A stretch of DNA of 64,000 bases, taken from contig JAJFPB010000003.1 of the NCBI GenBank assembly GCA_020881915.1, positions 1,984,001-2,048,000 on the forward strand, given 5' to 3'. The notes beneath the pieces were generated by a model. That model was not told the DNA's origin, ran no database searches, and saw only the letters and a program-made list of their open reading frames with translations. Each line of letters begins with the position of its first letter. Positions within the stretch are counted from its first letter, which is position 1. A program made the position numbers and the translations under genes. Shown piece after piece: positions 22,491 to 33,856 of this stretch. The stretch comes from Paramyrothecium sp. XJ0827. Lineage: Eukaryota; Ascomycota; Sordariomycetes; Hypocreales; Stachybotryaceae.

Positions 22491-23510
22491 ATGCAAGCCG
22501 TGCGTCTCCGTTTCCCTCCCGATACTCTCTATTCAGCAGAAAACCCAGCGCCATCTTCAGCTTTATTTTTCGACCGGAATGCTCCTCTCCCCAAGCCCAC
22601 CAAGTCTGGCCAAGTCCTCGTTCGGGTTCATGCCACCAGCGTCACGCGAGATGAGTTGACATGGCCGGAAACATATGTTTCAGACCTCAAAATACTTGGC
22701 CACGACGTGTCCGGGACCATTGCCGAGGTCTTCGACAATACCTCCGGGTTTAATGTCGGTGACGAGGTGTATGGCATGGTCAACTTGCACGAGGGCTGTT
22801 CTTGGGCTGAGTACGTTGTGGCTGATAGCTCTGAGCTCGCTTTGAAACCAAAATCGCTTAGCTGGGCCGAGAGTGTTACAGTCCCGATGAGCGGCCTAAC
22901 AGCCTGGGAAGCCTTATTTGACAAGGCCGGGGTTCCTGAGCCAGCGCTTGAAGCCACCGCATCCCGGAAAACTTTCGAAATAGCAGAGAAGCGAGGGAGT
23001 GTTCTAGTTACTGGCGCGTCTGGTATGGTGGGAACCTGGGTGGTCCAGCTCGCAGCGTTGACTAGCCTGTGGGTAACAGCAGCAACCAGCTCAAATGCGC
23101 GTAACAAGGAGTTTCTCCAATCACTTGGCGCCAACGAAGTACTTGAATACCATGAGCTGCAAGGGTCTACACGTACCTTTGACATCATCATCGACACAGC
23201 TGGAGGCGACGCTTTCGCAAATTGTTGGCCATTGGTAGCTGCTGACGGTATTGTCATCACTGTGGAATCAAGCAATTTTGACATTGATAAGAAGGCGCGC
23301 CCTGCTGGCAAAGAACAAGTCAAGGCCTTGTTCTTCATAGTCACACCCTCCGGAAGCCAGCTTGCGAAGTTGACTCGTGTTATGGAGTTGGGCCTGGCTC
23401 GTGCATTTGTGGCGGAAATATTCCCTCTGGCCGAGGCGAGGGCAGCATATGATAGGGCTAGTGGCAGACTGGACCAGCGTGGCAAGGTCGTGTTAAGCGT
23501 GAGTGACTGA
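22491..23510 (+). CDS. Zinc-independent MDR oxidoreductase (quinone-oxidoreductase-like)
   Basis: NADP-dependent medium-chain reductase of 339 residues, single exon. The N-terminal GroES-like domain carries GQVLVRVHATSVTRDEL and LGHDVSGTIAEV, and the Rossmann half carries VLVTGASGMVGTWVVQLA, close to the quinone reductase/zeta-crystallin consensus. Cysteine and histidine zinc ligands of classical alcohol dehydrogenases are absent, so it belongs to the zinc-free branch. The frame is open upstream to 22410, but MQAVRLRF at 22491 matches the usual family start. Same direction as the aldo-keto reductase 970 bp upstream; a shared pathway is possible but unproven. Confidence 0.88.
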   Translation: MQAVRLRFPPDTLYSAENPAPSSALFFDRNAPLPKPTKSGQVLVRVHATSVTRDELTWPETYVSDLKILGHDVSGTIAEVFDNTSGFNVGDEVYGMVNLHEGCSWAEYVVADSSELALKPKSLSWAESVTVPMSGLTAWEALFDKAGVPEPALEATASRKTFEIAEKRGSVLVTGASGMVGTWVVQLAALTSLWVTAATSSNARNKEFLQSLGANEVLEYHELQGSTRTFDIIIDTAGGDAFANCWPLVAADGIVITVESSNFDIDKKARPAGKEQVKALFFIVTPSGSQLAKLTRVMELGLARAFVAEIFPLAEARAAYDRASGRLDQRGKVVLSVSD

Positions 23511-25050
23511 ATACTTCATCATCGGGGCATCATTGGAAAACAGTTGTACGGCGATGTTGATCTAAAAGTGCATAATCATCCATCGGGAACGGGAATGGTA
23601 TGAATGCCAGAGCGTAAACGACCCTAAAAGATGTTTACATGGACGGCTAGGAATTAGGCCAAGCAGAATTCTTTTGATATCTTGGATCATGAGAATCGGA
23701 TTTCCTGCGCAGACTATCAGTGCTCTTGAAATCACTCTTCGAAACATGCTGGATCGCACTCTATTTGGCTGTCAGTTCCAGTCACTGCGATTCCATCAAT
23801 CTTATAGATTGGAACAAGCTCTGCACCCATAATAATCCCTACAATCTACCCCAGACAGGTCATTCCCCTCCCCTCCCCTCTCCATCAAAGTAAAGGGAAT
23901 ATATGTGAGTCAACAAACATTATAGGATTACCAATATAGGAGAATTAATGCGCGTGGTCAGAAAGCAAGATATTTACAAAGAAAGAAAGTCTATATATTG
24001 CAGAAGTAATAAAAGATAAATAACCAAAAGCAAAGAGAACAGGACCAAACCATTATCTTTTGCTCGGGGTTAAGCCCACAGAACGAAGAATACATGTGGC
24101 TAGAGGAAGATGTTAATCATGCCGTTAGTTTACGTATAACGCGCTATCAGGGACTTTTGGCTATTGGACAGGCTAAGATTTCTAGGATTTCATTAGTTCT
24201 TACTATCTGTACCACAATTCTAAGCCCTATCATGTAGAGCTAAATCATTTTCCATTCGTCGACTTACGGTAATCCACATACCATATGGACCGTATCCACT
24301 AAGAGTTACTATTATTAGAGAGCAATTAGCTACCTACTGAACTTTAAAGTGCTTTTTGCGATATGCAGTACACATAACATCCGCCAAACTACAGCGATAT
24401 CGAATTTATCACCCTCGCGTGACCGGCCCAAGTACCCCACCGAGAATCAGTGAAGACTTCGTCACGGATCCTTCGTGGCAATTGTGGGGTTGTTACTAGA
24501 AAGTTGCAATATAAAACCCTGGCTTTATCTGGGTCTTGGCCAGGAGAATAATCTATCAGCGAAAAAATACCAGCGGTGGGAGAGAGGCTTAGGCCTAGTA
24601 GAGATCACTGATTGGCAGGAGAGCGAGGAATTTGTAGGGAGACATGGTGCTTACATTCGATGGTAGTGAATCCCTGACAAGCAGGACTTGGCATTCATAA
24701 ATAGCCCAGCAAGGCACGGGGCCTATTGCCTAACCGGTGAATGGGCCCTTTGCACGCACTCATTTCCCGGTGGAATTGCGGTGCAGCTGTGAGAATCATC
24801 CAATTAAAATCCTTCCGCTTGCTGGTGGGAAGTAATTGCCGCTGAAGCCTTAACTTTGGAACGAGAAGTTGAGGAGATCTCCTGTCACTGTGGACCTGAT
24901 CAAGGCCTTTGGGGATGCAATCCTTCGGCCGGCCGTCCGCGCGGTGCTGCTATGCCTGGATATAAATCTCATTACAATGTCTCTCCAGTTTCGAAATCGC
25001 ACAGTCACTTGGATAGCGTTTATCTTGCTGTTAGAGGAGCATAGCCCGTC
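23511..25050. other. AT-rich intergenic region
   Basis: 1.5 kb, notably AT-rich at 23890-24470, with a CCCTCCCCTCCCCTC run near 23867-23881. No gene, RNA or element boundary was recognised. The right end holds the GH71 gene promoter. Confidence 0.5.
24961..24967 (+). promoter_or_regulatory. TATA box of the GH71-subtilisin gene
   Basis: TATAAAT lies 84-90 bp before the GH71 ATG, the expected core promoter spacing. Confidence 0.5.
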
Positions 25051-28000
25051 ATGATGTGGGCGCTTCCACTGTTAGTGGCTCTTATGAGCTGCGTTCAAGT
25101 GCAGGCAGCGAAAGCCGTCTTTGCTCATTTCATGGTAAGATCACTGGCATTTGAGGATTGTCATCGTGAAGTGACGCTGACAAAGTTTTCAGGTCGAGAA
25201 TGCAAAGCTGTGGGATCCTGGCCGGTGGGAACGGGACATCCGGCTTGCCAAAGATGCACACATTGATGGCTTTGCACTCAACATTAGAGCCGACGACAAG
25301 TCGGCTTGGAATGCCCTCAATACCGCCCATCGGGCAGCAGACGCTGTGGGAGGATTCTACATGATTCTATCCTTTGACTATGCTGGAGGAGGCCCATGGG
25401 GCGCCAATATTGTTATTCAGTACATCAACCAGTTTTCAGGTTACGATTCATACTTTTCAGACGGCGGCAAGCCTCTCGTCACCACTTTCGAAGGACCGGG
25501 CAATGCGGGCGATTGGAAACTCATCAAGACAAAGACTAATTGCTTGTTTCTGCCTGACTGGTCGTCTCTCGGTGCCATGGACGCCCTAGCCGCTGCCCCA
25601 GGTGTCGTCGACGGCCTATTCAGCTGGTCGTCCTGGCCAGTAAGTTCATCATTGCCTCCCCGGGTCCTAGCATTCCGTTCGAGTCAAAACCTGACCTTGT
25701 AAACAGTGGGGTGACACAGACATGAACACCTACGTGGACGCATCTTACAGACAATTCATGGACGTTTCAGGTAAAGAATGGGGCAAGGATTTAAAGTACA
25801 GTATGTCGCCGACGAAAACTGCCGAGTACGTGCCAAAAAGAAAGAGGACAAAACTAATGTGCATTGTCAGTGATGCCCGCCAGTCCATGGTTCTATACAA
25901 ACCTGCCCGGTTATGACAAGAACTGGATGTGGCGTGGAGATGATCTATGGTTCGATCGATGGCAACAAATAATCTTCTTCAACCCAGACTACGTTCAAAT
26001 CATCTCATGGAACGATTTTGGTGAATCCCATCACATTGGCCCACTCTATGTGGACGGCGACTCGTACGAGGCCTTCACCGTTGGCAAAGCCCCGTTCAAC
26101 TACGCCGCCGACATGCCTCACGATGGCTGGCGCCAGTTTCTTCCCTTCGTTATCGACATGTACAAGAACAGAAAGGCGACCATTACCCAGGAGAGCCTCA
26201 CAGGATGGTATCGCCCCACTCCCAAGCAGTCCGGCTGTGACGACGGCTGGACTACTGGCAACACCGCCAGCCAGCTCCAGGTTGAGTTCTTTCCGCATCA
26301 GATTGTCGGCGATAAAATCTTCTACTTTGCCCTTTTGGTCCAGCACCAGCCCGCCACTGTCACCGTTGGAGGCGTCAATCTAAACGCCGGCTGGACGGAC
26401 CAGCCCGAGTTTGGTAGCGGCCTTTACCACGGTAGTGTCGCATACGGTGGCAACCGGGGCGCCGTGGTCATCAAAGTCGGATCAATGACCATCACCGGAC
26501 GAGAAATTACCAACGCCTGCAACCGTGTTTCGGGCCAAAGCGGCAAGCAGAATTGGAACGCTTGGGTAGGCAGCACGACCGGCGCCAGCGCCAACAAGCT
26601 TGTGGACATATCCAAATGGGTCTGCATTGAGGGATCAGCCCCGGGAGCCCCAGAGTTTGCTGACCTGTGTGAGTATACATGCTCATACGGCTACTGTCCA
26701 CCATCTTCGTGCTACTGCTCCAGGATGGGCACTGCTAAGGAAGAGCCTGGCCCCGATGCACCTGGACGTTACACGGTCGGTTATCCCGCCGCGGGCATGT
26801 CTGCCAGCTACTCAGGATTATGCGAGTATGCTTGCAACTTAGGATACTGTCCGAAAGAGTACTGCGACACGAAACAGCATCCCTTGGTGATTCCTAACGT
26901 GTCTCCTTTCACTCCTGATGCTTGCATCTCAGGTTCTGGCTCCGGTGATTTGGGAGGTCTTTGCAGCTATGCTTGCGGATTCGGCTACTGTCCGGTCAGG
27001 GTCTGCTTGTGTGAGAAGCAAGGGGCACTCACACGACCTCCGCCTCAGACCAAGGCTCGAGGTCGCGCTGCACCTGGTAGAGATCCCCGTATTTACGACG
27101 ACATCTGCGACTTTACCTGCAGCAGGGGATACTGCCCGCCTGGGTCATGTGTCCAAGAGGAAACTGATGAGCATGAATCCGACAACCCCGTCTTTATTGG
27201 TCCTGAGTGAGTTGACGCAAGTTAAGCTAATATGTTCATGCCTTTTGCTAACTTCACAACTCGCAGAGTGTATAACAAGCCCACAGCCAAATGCGAAGAG
27301 CCTTGCGTTCTCATCCTGCCTCCCAGCTCTCTAGGGCGGCCGACTGTCATCGACATCCCACCATACACCACGTCACTACGTGTGGGCACCACAACAACCA
27401 CCATCACCGTGACACCGACCGATGTCACCACCTCTGTCATCCCTTTTTCCAACATTCCCGTCCCTACCTCGATATCCGATGGTGCCGTGTTCCATGCTTG
27501 CACCAGCCTAGAGGTAGACCCCGTCTTCGTTACCCTTAGTTACGTTGATGGTGGCAAGACCATTGTCAGCACCCGTGAGCTGACACTGCCGCCCTGGCCT
27601 CAAATTACGCAAGGACCTCCCAACCGCTGGAGAGAAACCTGCGACATTTGGGGCGGTTCGGGCGGTTCGGGAGGAGGAAGCAACATGCCTAATCCTAGCT
27701 TCACATTCAAGCCTTCCACGAGTCGTGAGCCTACGAGCAGTACGCCACTACCTGTGTACACAGAGTTCCCACCAGCTTATGTCGAGGACGCAGGAGAAGA
27801 TGATGACAAGGACGATAAGAATGTGGTCGTTGTTGATTGCGGCGGGTTTTGGTTCTTCTCCTTCTGTATCGACTTCCCAGAGTTCAAGATTACCAAGTGG
27901 ACATTCCGATTGCCAGAAGGAAAGATTGGACCCGGGCCGCCGCCTCCTCCATTTATCAAGCCCCCTCCTGGCTGGACTGTGAAGGTCAAGGGCACATTGC

Positions 28001-28377
28001 CACCCTGGCCCGTTGTCACACGCCTGCCTGGTCCCAACCCAGTACTCAACGGCCCAGACAAGCCTGGGGACTGTAAACCAGTTTCGCAGGAGGTGGAGTT
28101 CAAGACAGTTTCGGAAGGTCTCTCTGTTTCCAATGGCAAGACGTACACCACCACTGAAAGGACAATCACTCGGACCGGAATCGTCTACGGCTGTGAGGTT
28201 CCTGAGTATACTCCAACTATCTCTGCCTGCGCCATTATCGGGAAAAGGGAAGATGTTTTGTCTGAGCCTCAGGCAGAACAGACAGCTGCTCCTGCGTTAC
28301 GTATCGAGCAGAGGCAGCCCGGCAATGTATACGATCAGGACAACCCTGCACAATGGGTACCATCCAGGACCACCTAA
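25051..28377 (+). CDS. GH71 alpha-1,3-glucanase half of a transposon-split giant gene
   Basis: Secreted enzyme of the mutanase family, hydrolysing alpha-1,3-glucan of fungal walls. Exons: 25051-25134, 25193-25639, 25707-25800, 25871-27206 and 27267-28377. The product begins with a signal peptide (MMWALPLLVALMSCVQVQA). The GH71 domain (about residues 22-440) has VFAHFMVEN, IDGFALNIRADD, LSFDYAGG, TFEGPGNAGDW and ISWNDFGESHHIGPL. Four cysteine-rich repeats of the form LCxYxCxxGYCPxxxC follow at about 474-650, then threonine-rich and proline-rich linkers including CGGFWFFSFC and GPGPPPPPFIKPPPG. Reading stops six codons into the inserted transposon, giving about 1,023 residues. Since the catalytic domain is complete, a truncated enzyme could still be made and secreted. 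The downstream subtilisin half is at 30589-33093. Confidence 0.88.
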
Positions 28378-28431
28378 TGCATAGCCCCACCTAATGCATC
28401 ACCAAAATTTCGATCCTCCCATACAAAATCT
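28360..28431 (+). repeat. Left terminal inverted repeat of the transposon
   Basis: Begins CCATCCAGGACCACC. It contains CACCTAATGCAT twice in direct orientation, at 28371-28382 and 28388-28399 (17 bp apart). From 28400, CACCAAAATTT is mirrored by AAATTTTGGTG at 28432-28442, so the left subterminal region can also fold on itself. Confidence 0.95.
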
Positions 28432-28674
28432 AAATTTTGGTGCACGCAAAAATAGACCATCCTGTCAATAAAAATCGAAGCTAGTAAAAGTCTCTCAATA
28501 AAATTGATCAAACTTTACTCTCTGCGGTTTTTGACCACTCGACCGCTGCGTGTGCGCTGGCAGTGCTTTGTTACGACCATGAAGTCCTCACTTTCGTCCT
28601 CTGACCTGACACCCACCTCAATCACCGACTCGACCTCCTCATCTATATCCACCTCTATTTCTGCCTCCTTTGAG

Positions 28675-30279
28675 TTAGGAAGAGCTTCTCCAGCCGCTAG
28701 AGCCTCCGCTAGAGCCATGAATCGTCGGTTCGGGTTCGGTACCGCCTTTCTTTTCTTCCCCTCGCCGCAGCTGGGCCACCTGCTCTTCGAGACCAGTAAT
28801 CCGCGCATTCTGAACGGCCACCTTCATCTCTAAAGCTTCCAGCCCCTTTGCAATCTTACTATACTTCCGCCTGGTTGGACGACTTCGGTGTTTGGCCAAA
28901 TCTCTCACCTGGCGGCTCGTTTTCGGCGTATCATCTGAGTGCAGTTGAGGAGGGCTGGGCGTCTTAAAACGTTCCGGCACCTTTTCTTTGTCCGGTTGAA
29001 TTTCCGGATGTGTTAGGGCTTTGCGACGATTTATTGGCCAATTTCCAGTAAATCTCCAGCCGGATAAGATAATATCCTTCCTCATGCCCGCCTCTCTGGC
29101 TTTCGCATATGCCCGAATAAAGTTGACTTTGTCGACCGGCGCAGAATCGGTCAAACTAGCCAGCTTTTGGAGTTCTTTCCGATACGCACCTTTAATGACA
29201 TTAAAAATCCCATTATCTAACGGTTGCAGACCATGAGAACAATGTGCTGGTAGGTAACAGCAGTAGACGTTGTTCAGAAAGCACGTAGCCATCCACTCAT
29301 CCTGGATGCTCGTCAGCGATCTTATAGCGGGAGACTTTGCAGTGAAAACCCCAAAAGTCCCACCTGTGCATGGCTTCCGTGACCGTCAAGGATAATGAGT
29401 CTCGCATCTGATGCATCACGAGGCTCTGTTTGAGGTAAGTAGACGTCCTTCAACCACTCGAGAGCTATGTGGTTGTCGGTCCAGCCGTTCGGTGATGTGA
29501 TGTAGTGCCAGTCCGCTATCAATTCGAACTCGTTAAGAAACCACTGCTTCTGTAGCTCTTTTCCTTTAAAGATAATCCCCGGTTTTAAAGCGCGACCAGT
29601 TGCGGTGACAGCCTCAATAAACGAGGTCCACGTGCGCGACTGAACGCCTTTCAACATCGCCTTCTTCTTCGGGTCGGAGCTCCCAATTATGAGGCTATCC
29701 AGGCCTCATGGACAACCAATTAGCTATGCCCTATAATAGCCCATAGAGTACTTATAGTAGACTTACCGAAACCCGCCATTATCCCGCCCTCGTCCACGTT
29801 AACCGTGTTCTCAGGCTTGATCCAGCCGTATTCGTTCTCCCGGATATCGAAGTACCAATTGACCGCCTTCGGAGTAAACCCGTCAAATCTAGCAGCTTCC
29901 TGACGTTTTCCAAGCTTGGTAGATAGTTGTGGGTGACGTTTTACGAACCTCGTGGTCCAGTGCTTGCCCAAAGGTTTGTTATCGCCTTGTTGTTGAAGGA
30001 TGGCCTCGACGCAGGCGCGGAGTTGGCTGTGCGAGGGAGCATAGCCCAGAGACTCTTGCCGCAGCACCCAACGAAGGAGAGTATCCTCTTGGCTCTTTGA
30101 AATACGCAGGTGGGCCTGGATACGTTCATTCCTGCTTGCTTGACCGGAAAGTCGTCTCGAAATGATCCACTGAGGTAGTCCACGTTTCTGGGCCGCCTCA
30201 GTCTCTGCGATAGGCCTCTATCAGTAACATCGAATATAGCCTCAGCTACGTCGTCTTCAGTATAAACATGCTGAACCAT
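28675..30279 (-). pseudogene. Pogo/Fot1-type transposase with one frameshift
   Basis: Transposase of the DDE_1 superfamily. The start is MVQHVYTEDD at 30279. Exons are about 30279-29767, 29704-29364 and 29301-28675; both introns keep frame. The N-terminal helix-turn-helix begins VTDRGLSQR and continues in another frame as EAAQKRGLPQW, so one base appears lost (or two gained) near 30198-30206. A CENP-B-like DNA-binding stretch follows (GKHWTTRFVKRHP). The catalytic acids are visible in NVDEGG, IILDGHGSH and LDNGIFN. The C-terminus has a possible coiled coil (VAVQNARITGLEEQVAQL). With the frameshift this copy cannot encode the whole protein, unless the shift is a sequencing error. The endonuclease core is otherwise open. 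Confidence 0.85.
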
Positions 30280-30514
30280 TGTGGCAGGAGTTCCACCGCG
30301 TAAACAAGGCGATATGCCTACTTGAGTGTATGTAGTTGCACAGGGTAGATGAGGTGAAAATGACAATTTTTCAAAGGGCTAGAGAACTAAGCCGCGCCGC
30401 GGAACGGGAAAAAAACGAACCCGATATCAAGTTTCCACGAAAAAAGCAATATGGTACATGTCTTACTTTGTGAGTAACTTTACTCCAGAGCGAATGCGAT
30501 GTTGTTGAAAATTA

Positions 30515-30586
30515 AGATTTTGTATGGGAGGATCGAAATTTTGGTGATGCATTAGGTGGGGCTATGCATTAGGTGGTCCTGGATGG
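30515..30586 (-). repeat. Right terminal inverted repeat of the transposon
   Basis: Reverse complement identical to the left end over all 72 bases, including both CACCTAATGCAT subrepeats. The extra inner hairpin arm of the left side is not present here. Confidence 0.95.
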
Positions 30587-30588
30587 TA

Positions 30589-33093
30589 GACGATAGAAGC
30601 TGCCCGGGCAAAGAGAAGGACTATATCATCTACCCCCACAGGAAACAAGGGCTTGGGATTGTGTTATCTCGCCTACAAAATGGCGGTTTCAAATATTGGG
30701 AAGCCAGATCCAACGCTATGAATCTGCTTGGTTTCATCGTTGTCCAGAACGTGCCGGATTCTATGGAGTGGAAGCTGCAGCAGATGAGCCAGGTGCGCTT
30801 CATGTACGCCTATAAGTCCTATCTGGACAGGAACGCGGATAAACTTGCTGAGACGATTCCTAATCTCGCTCGGCGGGACGATGATCTGGCCACGAGTTCC
30901 GACGAGTCGGAGGAGCTTAACAACTCCACCCTCAACCAATTTGACAAGAGGGCAACCCTAACACTGCCTTCATATGGTCTGTCGCAACTCTCTGTGCCCC
31001 CTGAGGTTGAGTGGTCACAGAACCCAGATTATCAGGGGCCAATGTCCGGTCAGCTACCCACCTTCAAGTACCATCTGGACTCTTCAGCTGGAGAAGGCCA
31101 GAGGATCTATATTGTTGAGGACGCTTTTGATCTGAACAGGAACATTGCAGTGAGTTACATCCACGTGTTATCCCGCTCTTTCCTTGGAACCAGACTGCTT
31201 CGTCTATTGTGCATAATTGGTCATCCAATTCGTTGTCGAGAACAACACTAATACCAGGCACGACAGGACTTCAGGCAAATGAGAATCAGATCGACTAATC
31301 AAGTCCCAGACTATGGATTCACCACTTCTGTCAGCAAGCAGCATGGTACCAGTGTAGCCGCTATTGCTGCTGGTGGAATATTAGGAGCCGCATACAAAGC
31401 CGAGGTCGTCCCTGTCGAGCTCGGAGGAGTATTCAAGGGCTTCAGAGGCAATCCACAAGCCTTGGAAAGAATCCTTCATGCATTGATGCTAGTCGCTGAC
31501 GACATAGGCGGTACGATGAAGGGGAAGGCCGTGATTAATATGTCATGGGGAATACATTCGGAACTTGCGGATGGAATCGAGCCATTTGTGGAGTTGCTCG
31601 GTAAGCGTTGTCTTCTACCATGAACATCTAAATCTGGTTCGGAGGGCTAACTTCAGATTCTCAATTAGAGGACATTCTTACCCACCTCCAGAACAATCAG
31701 CATGCTGTGCTCGTAGCAGCGGCCGGCAATTTGCACCAAAAGGGCTTTAACTGCGACAACCATTATCCTCAAGCATTCCAAAAAGCCGGCAAGTTGGTGG
31801 ACATGATTGTGGTAGGCGCAACGGATCAAAGCACGGCGCGCTGGGCGAGATCTGAGTTCTTCACCGACGACTTTCCTCCCATAATATATGCTCCAGGAGT
31901 TCAGATGTACGTTCTTTCTTCGTGCATGGGACGACGTGGATGCATGTTAACTTTGATTTGTAGACTTAGCCCCCAACATGGAGCAAATTACGGGAGGACG
32001 GATGGCACATCTATGGGTGAGCACCCTCTCCTTCAACACGTGTCAAAGTTTACTAACAGAGGCTTTCTTCAGCCGCACCCTTGGTTGCCGGCCTTGTGGC
32101 ATACCTCCGTGGCTTGAAAGCACCAAGATGGGAAGCGACTCTAGGCACTGCTAACGGTGTCAACATCCTAGTGAGAGCTCTCGCCAGGCAGATCAGGACA
32201 AATGCAAGATCGGATGGACCTGATAGCATCGTTTGGAACGGCCAGTCCAAAGACCAGTCATGCCTTCTCGTGAAAGCACCGGGATGCCCTGCCTGGTTAG
32301 ATCCCGGTGCTGCAGCCCCGGGCTCAGGATCAGGGTCCGGCGGCGACTTTACATTCAGCAAGGGCCCTGCATCGCCGACCTGTACCGCCGGATGCGGCAC
32401 ACATTGCACGGGCTACTACTGTGATGCCAAGCCCACAGGCTCCCCTCCTGACTATAGTAAGTGACCGAGGCGACGTATGAGCGTGTTTTGGATGGTTGCT
32501 AATTCAACCTAGATGACCCTGCTTTCCCAGTAGACGAGGAAACTACTACACGTCCTTCGAACCCCAGCCCAACCGGCAGTGATCCTGGCTCAGGCATGGC
32601 GGAAAAGATCCCAGACTGCCTTCTCAGCATCATCATCACCAACTCAGCCATAGAGAAGGCAGACGCAACCCTGGGAGGAAGCATCATTTACCAGAACACA
32701 GTAGTCTGTGGAACTGCCAACTGGTGCGATAGCTACAGCCACCCTGGCAGCATCTGCAAGAGCGGCAAGATAGGATGCGCCAGCGGCTGGTCAGCCGACG
32801 TGTCCATGGACTCCAAGATTGTCGATGGCGAGCTCATCGACTGGATTGGCGTCACCTTGAAGGGTCCCAACGTTGACGCATACTACGAAGTTCCTCATTA
32901 CCTTCACGATATCGATTGTGGACAGGGAATTATGAAGTCTCGATATGGAGATGAATGCAACGAGAACCGCTATGGTGGCTACTTTGGCGGTTCTTGTAGC
33001 GCGTATCCATCATTCATGTCTACGATCCAGACTGGAGTTGTCAAGGAGGTATCCAAGAAGGACGCTGTTTCCAAGCATTCACACAAGACGTGA
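30589..33093 (+). pseudogene. Subtilisin (S8) half of the transposon-split giant gene
   Basis: Downstream part of the gene starting at 25051, now without promoter or start. Exons: 30589-31149, 31267-31600, 31669-31906, 31964-32016, 32073-32456 and 32513-33093 (717 codons with stop). The peptidase S8 domain has Asp in IYIVEDAFD, His in KQHGTSVAAIAAG, oxyanion Asn in VAAAGNLHQKG and Ser in DGTSMAAP (this last motif spans an intron). After it come a Gly/Ser linker, a small Cys-rich module (CTAGCGTHCTGYYC) and a C-terminal Cys-containing domain of unknown role (GTANWCDSY, DCGQGI). No internal stop is seen, so the part is undamaged apart from separation. Expression from a cryptic start (ATG at 30556 inside the transposon end is in frame) is possible but would lack a signal peptide. 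Confidence 0.85.
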
Positions 33094-33856
33094 GAGTAGT
33101 CAAGATCAAGGCGGTAAGATTCTCTTCTCAAGAGGTTAAATAGACCAAATTGCAAAATGGAAGTAGTAATCAAATAAAATTGGGCTGTATCAAAGCACAC
33201 TGATGTAACATAACAAATTTTGCCAAATTTTGCATCTAAACCTGCTCAAGGTGCTATGTGCAATACAAAGTGTGTAAGTATCAGGAGAAGCAAGGTGGTG
33301 ATGGATCCAGGCTGCAAATCTAAACATGTGCTGAGCAATGAGAGAGAGTCGAAAGAGAGGCTCAAGTGGGTTCGGTCAAGTACCTTGATAACTCAAATTC
33401 ATGGCAACCTTTTCTCTACATCCCAGGGTAAGGTGCGTCCCATGTGTTAGCAATCACGTTGTTTTCAGCGTGTGTGTCTCCTTTTTCTCGGCTACTGCGG
33501 TGTTAGGCCCAGCTGTCCTGCTCTCAGGTTGTGTATCTCATGTGCATTGTCGAAAAGTCCTTGACATACAGCGAGTATATTAGCAATGCTAGCAGGAGCT
33601 CACCCAATTTACTACTTCTCTATTTCCCTCCCCTCATGGCTTCTTATTGGAGTCCGTTCCATGACAAAACACTAGTCTCGTCACATGTTCAATCTCGATG
33701 TAGCTAAGTTAATCGTCACTGCTCCGCCAGAGGACGCAGTAGAAAGGAAAGGTCATTGGGTACAGGAGCAAAGGTGTTCGGTCTGTTGCGCCTCGTGGCC
33801 TCTTTTTCCCAGGACACTGTGCGGTCCGCTCATGATAGAGCTCTTAGATGGCTCCT
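33094..33856. other. Convergent intergenic spacer
   Basis: 763 bp between the subtilisin half and a convergent F-box gene. No gene recognised. Confidence 0.45.

Larger units (their letters stand above)
28360..30586 (-). mobile_element. Fot1/pogo-type DNA transposon, 2,227 bp, TA target duplication
   Basis: Complete element flanked by TA at 28358-28359 and 30587-30588. Ends are perfect inverted repeats of 72 bp (79 bp with one mismatch). The minus strand encodes one transposase with two introns. Length, TA duplication and the DDE_1-type transposase place it in the Tc1-mariner superfamily, pogo/Fot1 group. The 72-bp ends are longer than the 44-bp ends of Fot1 itself. Identical ends point to a recent insertion. 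Confidence 0.95.
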
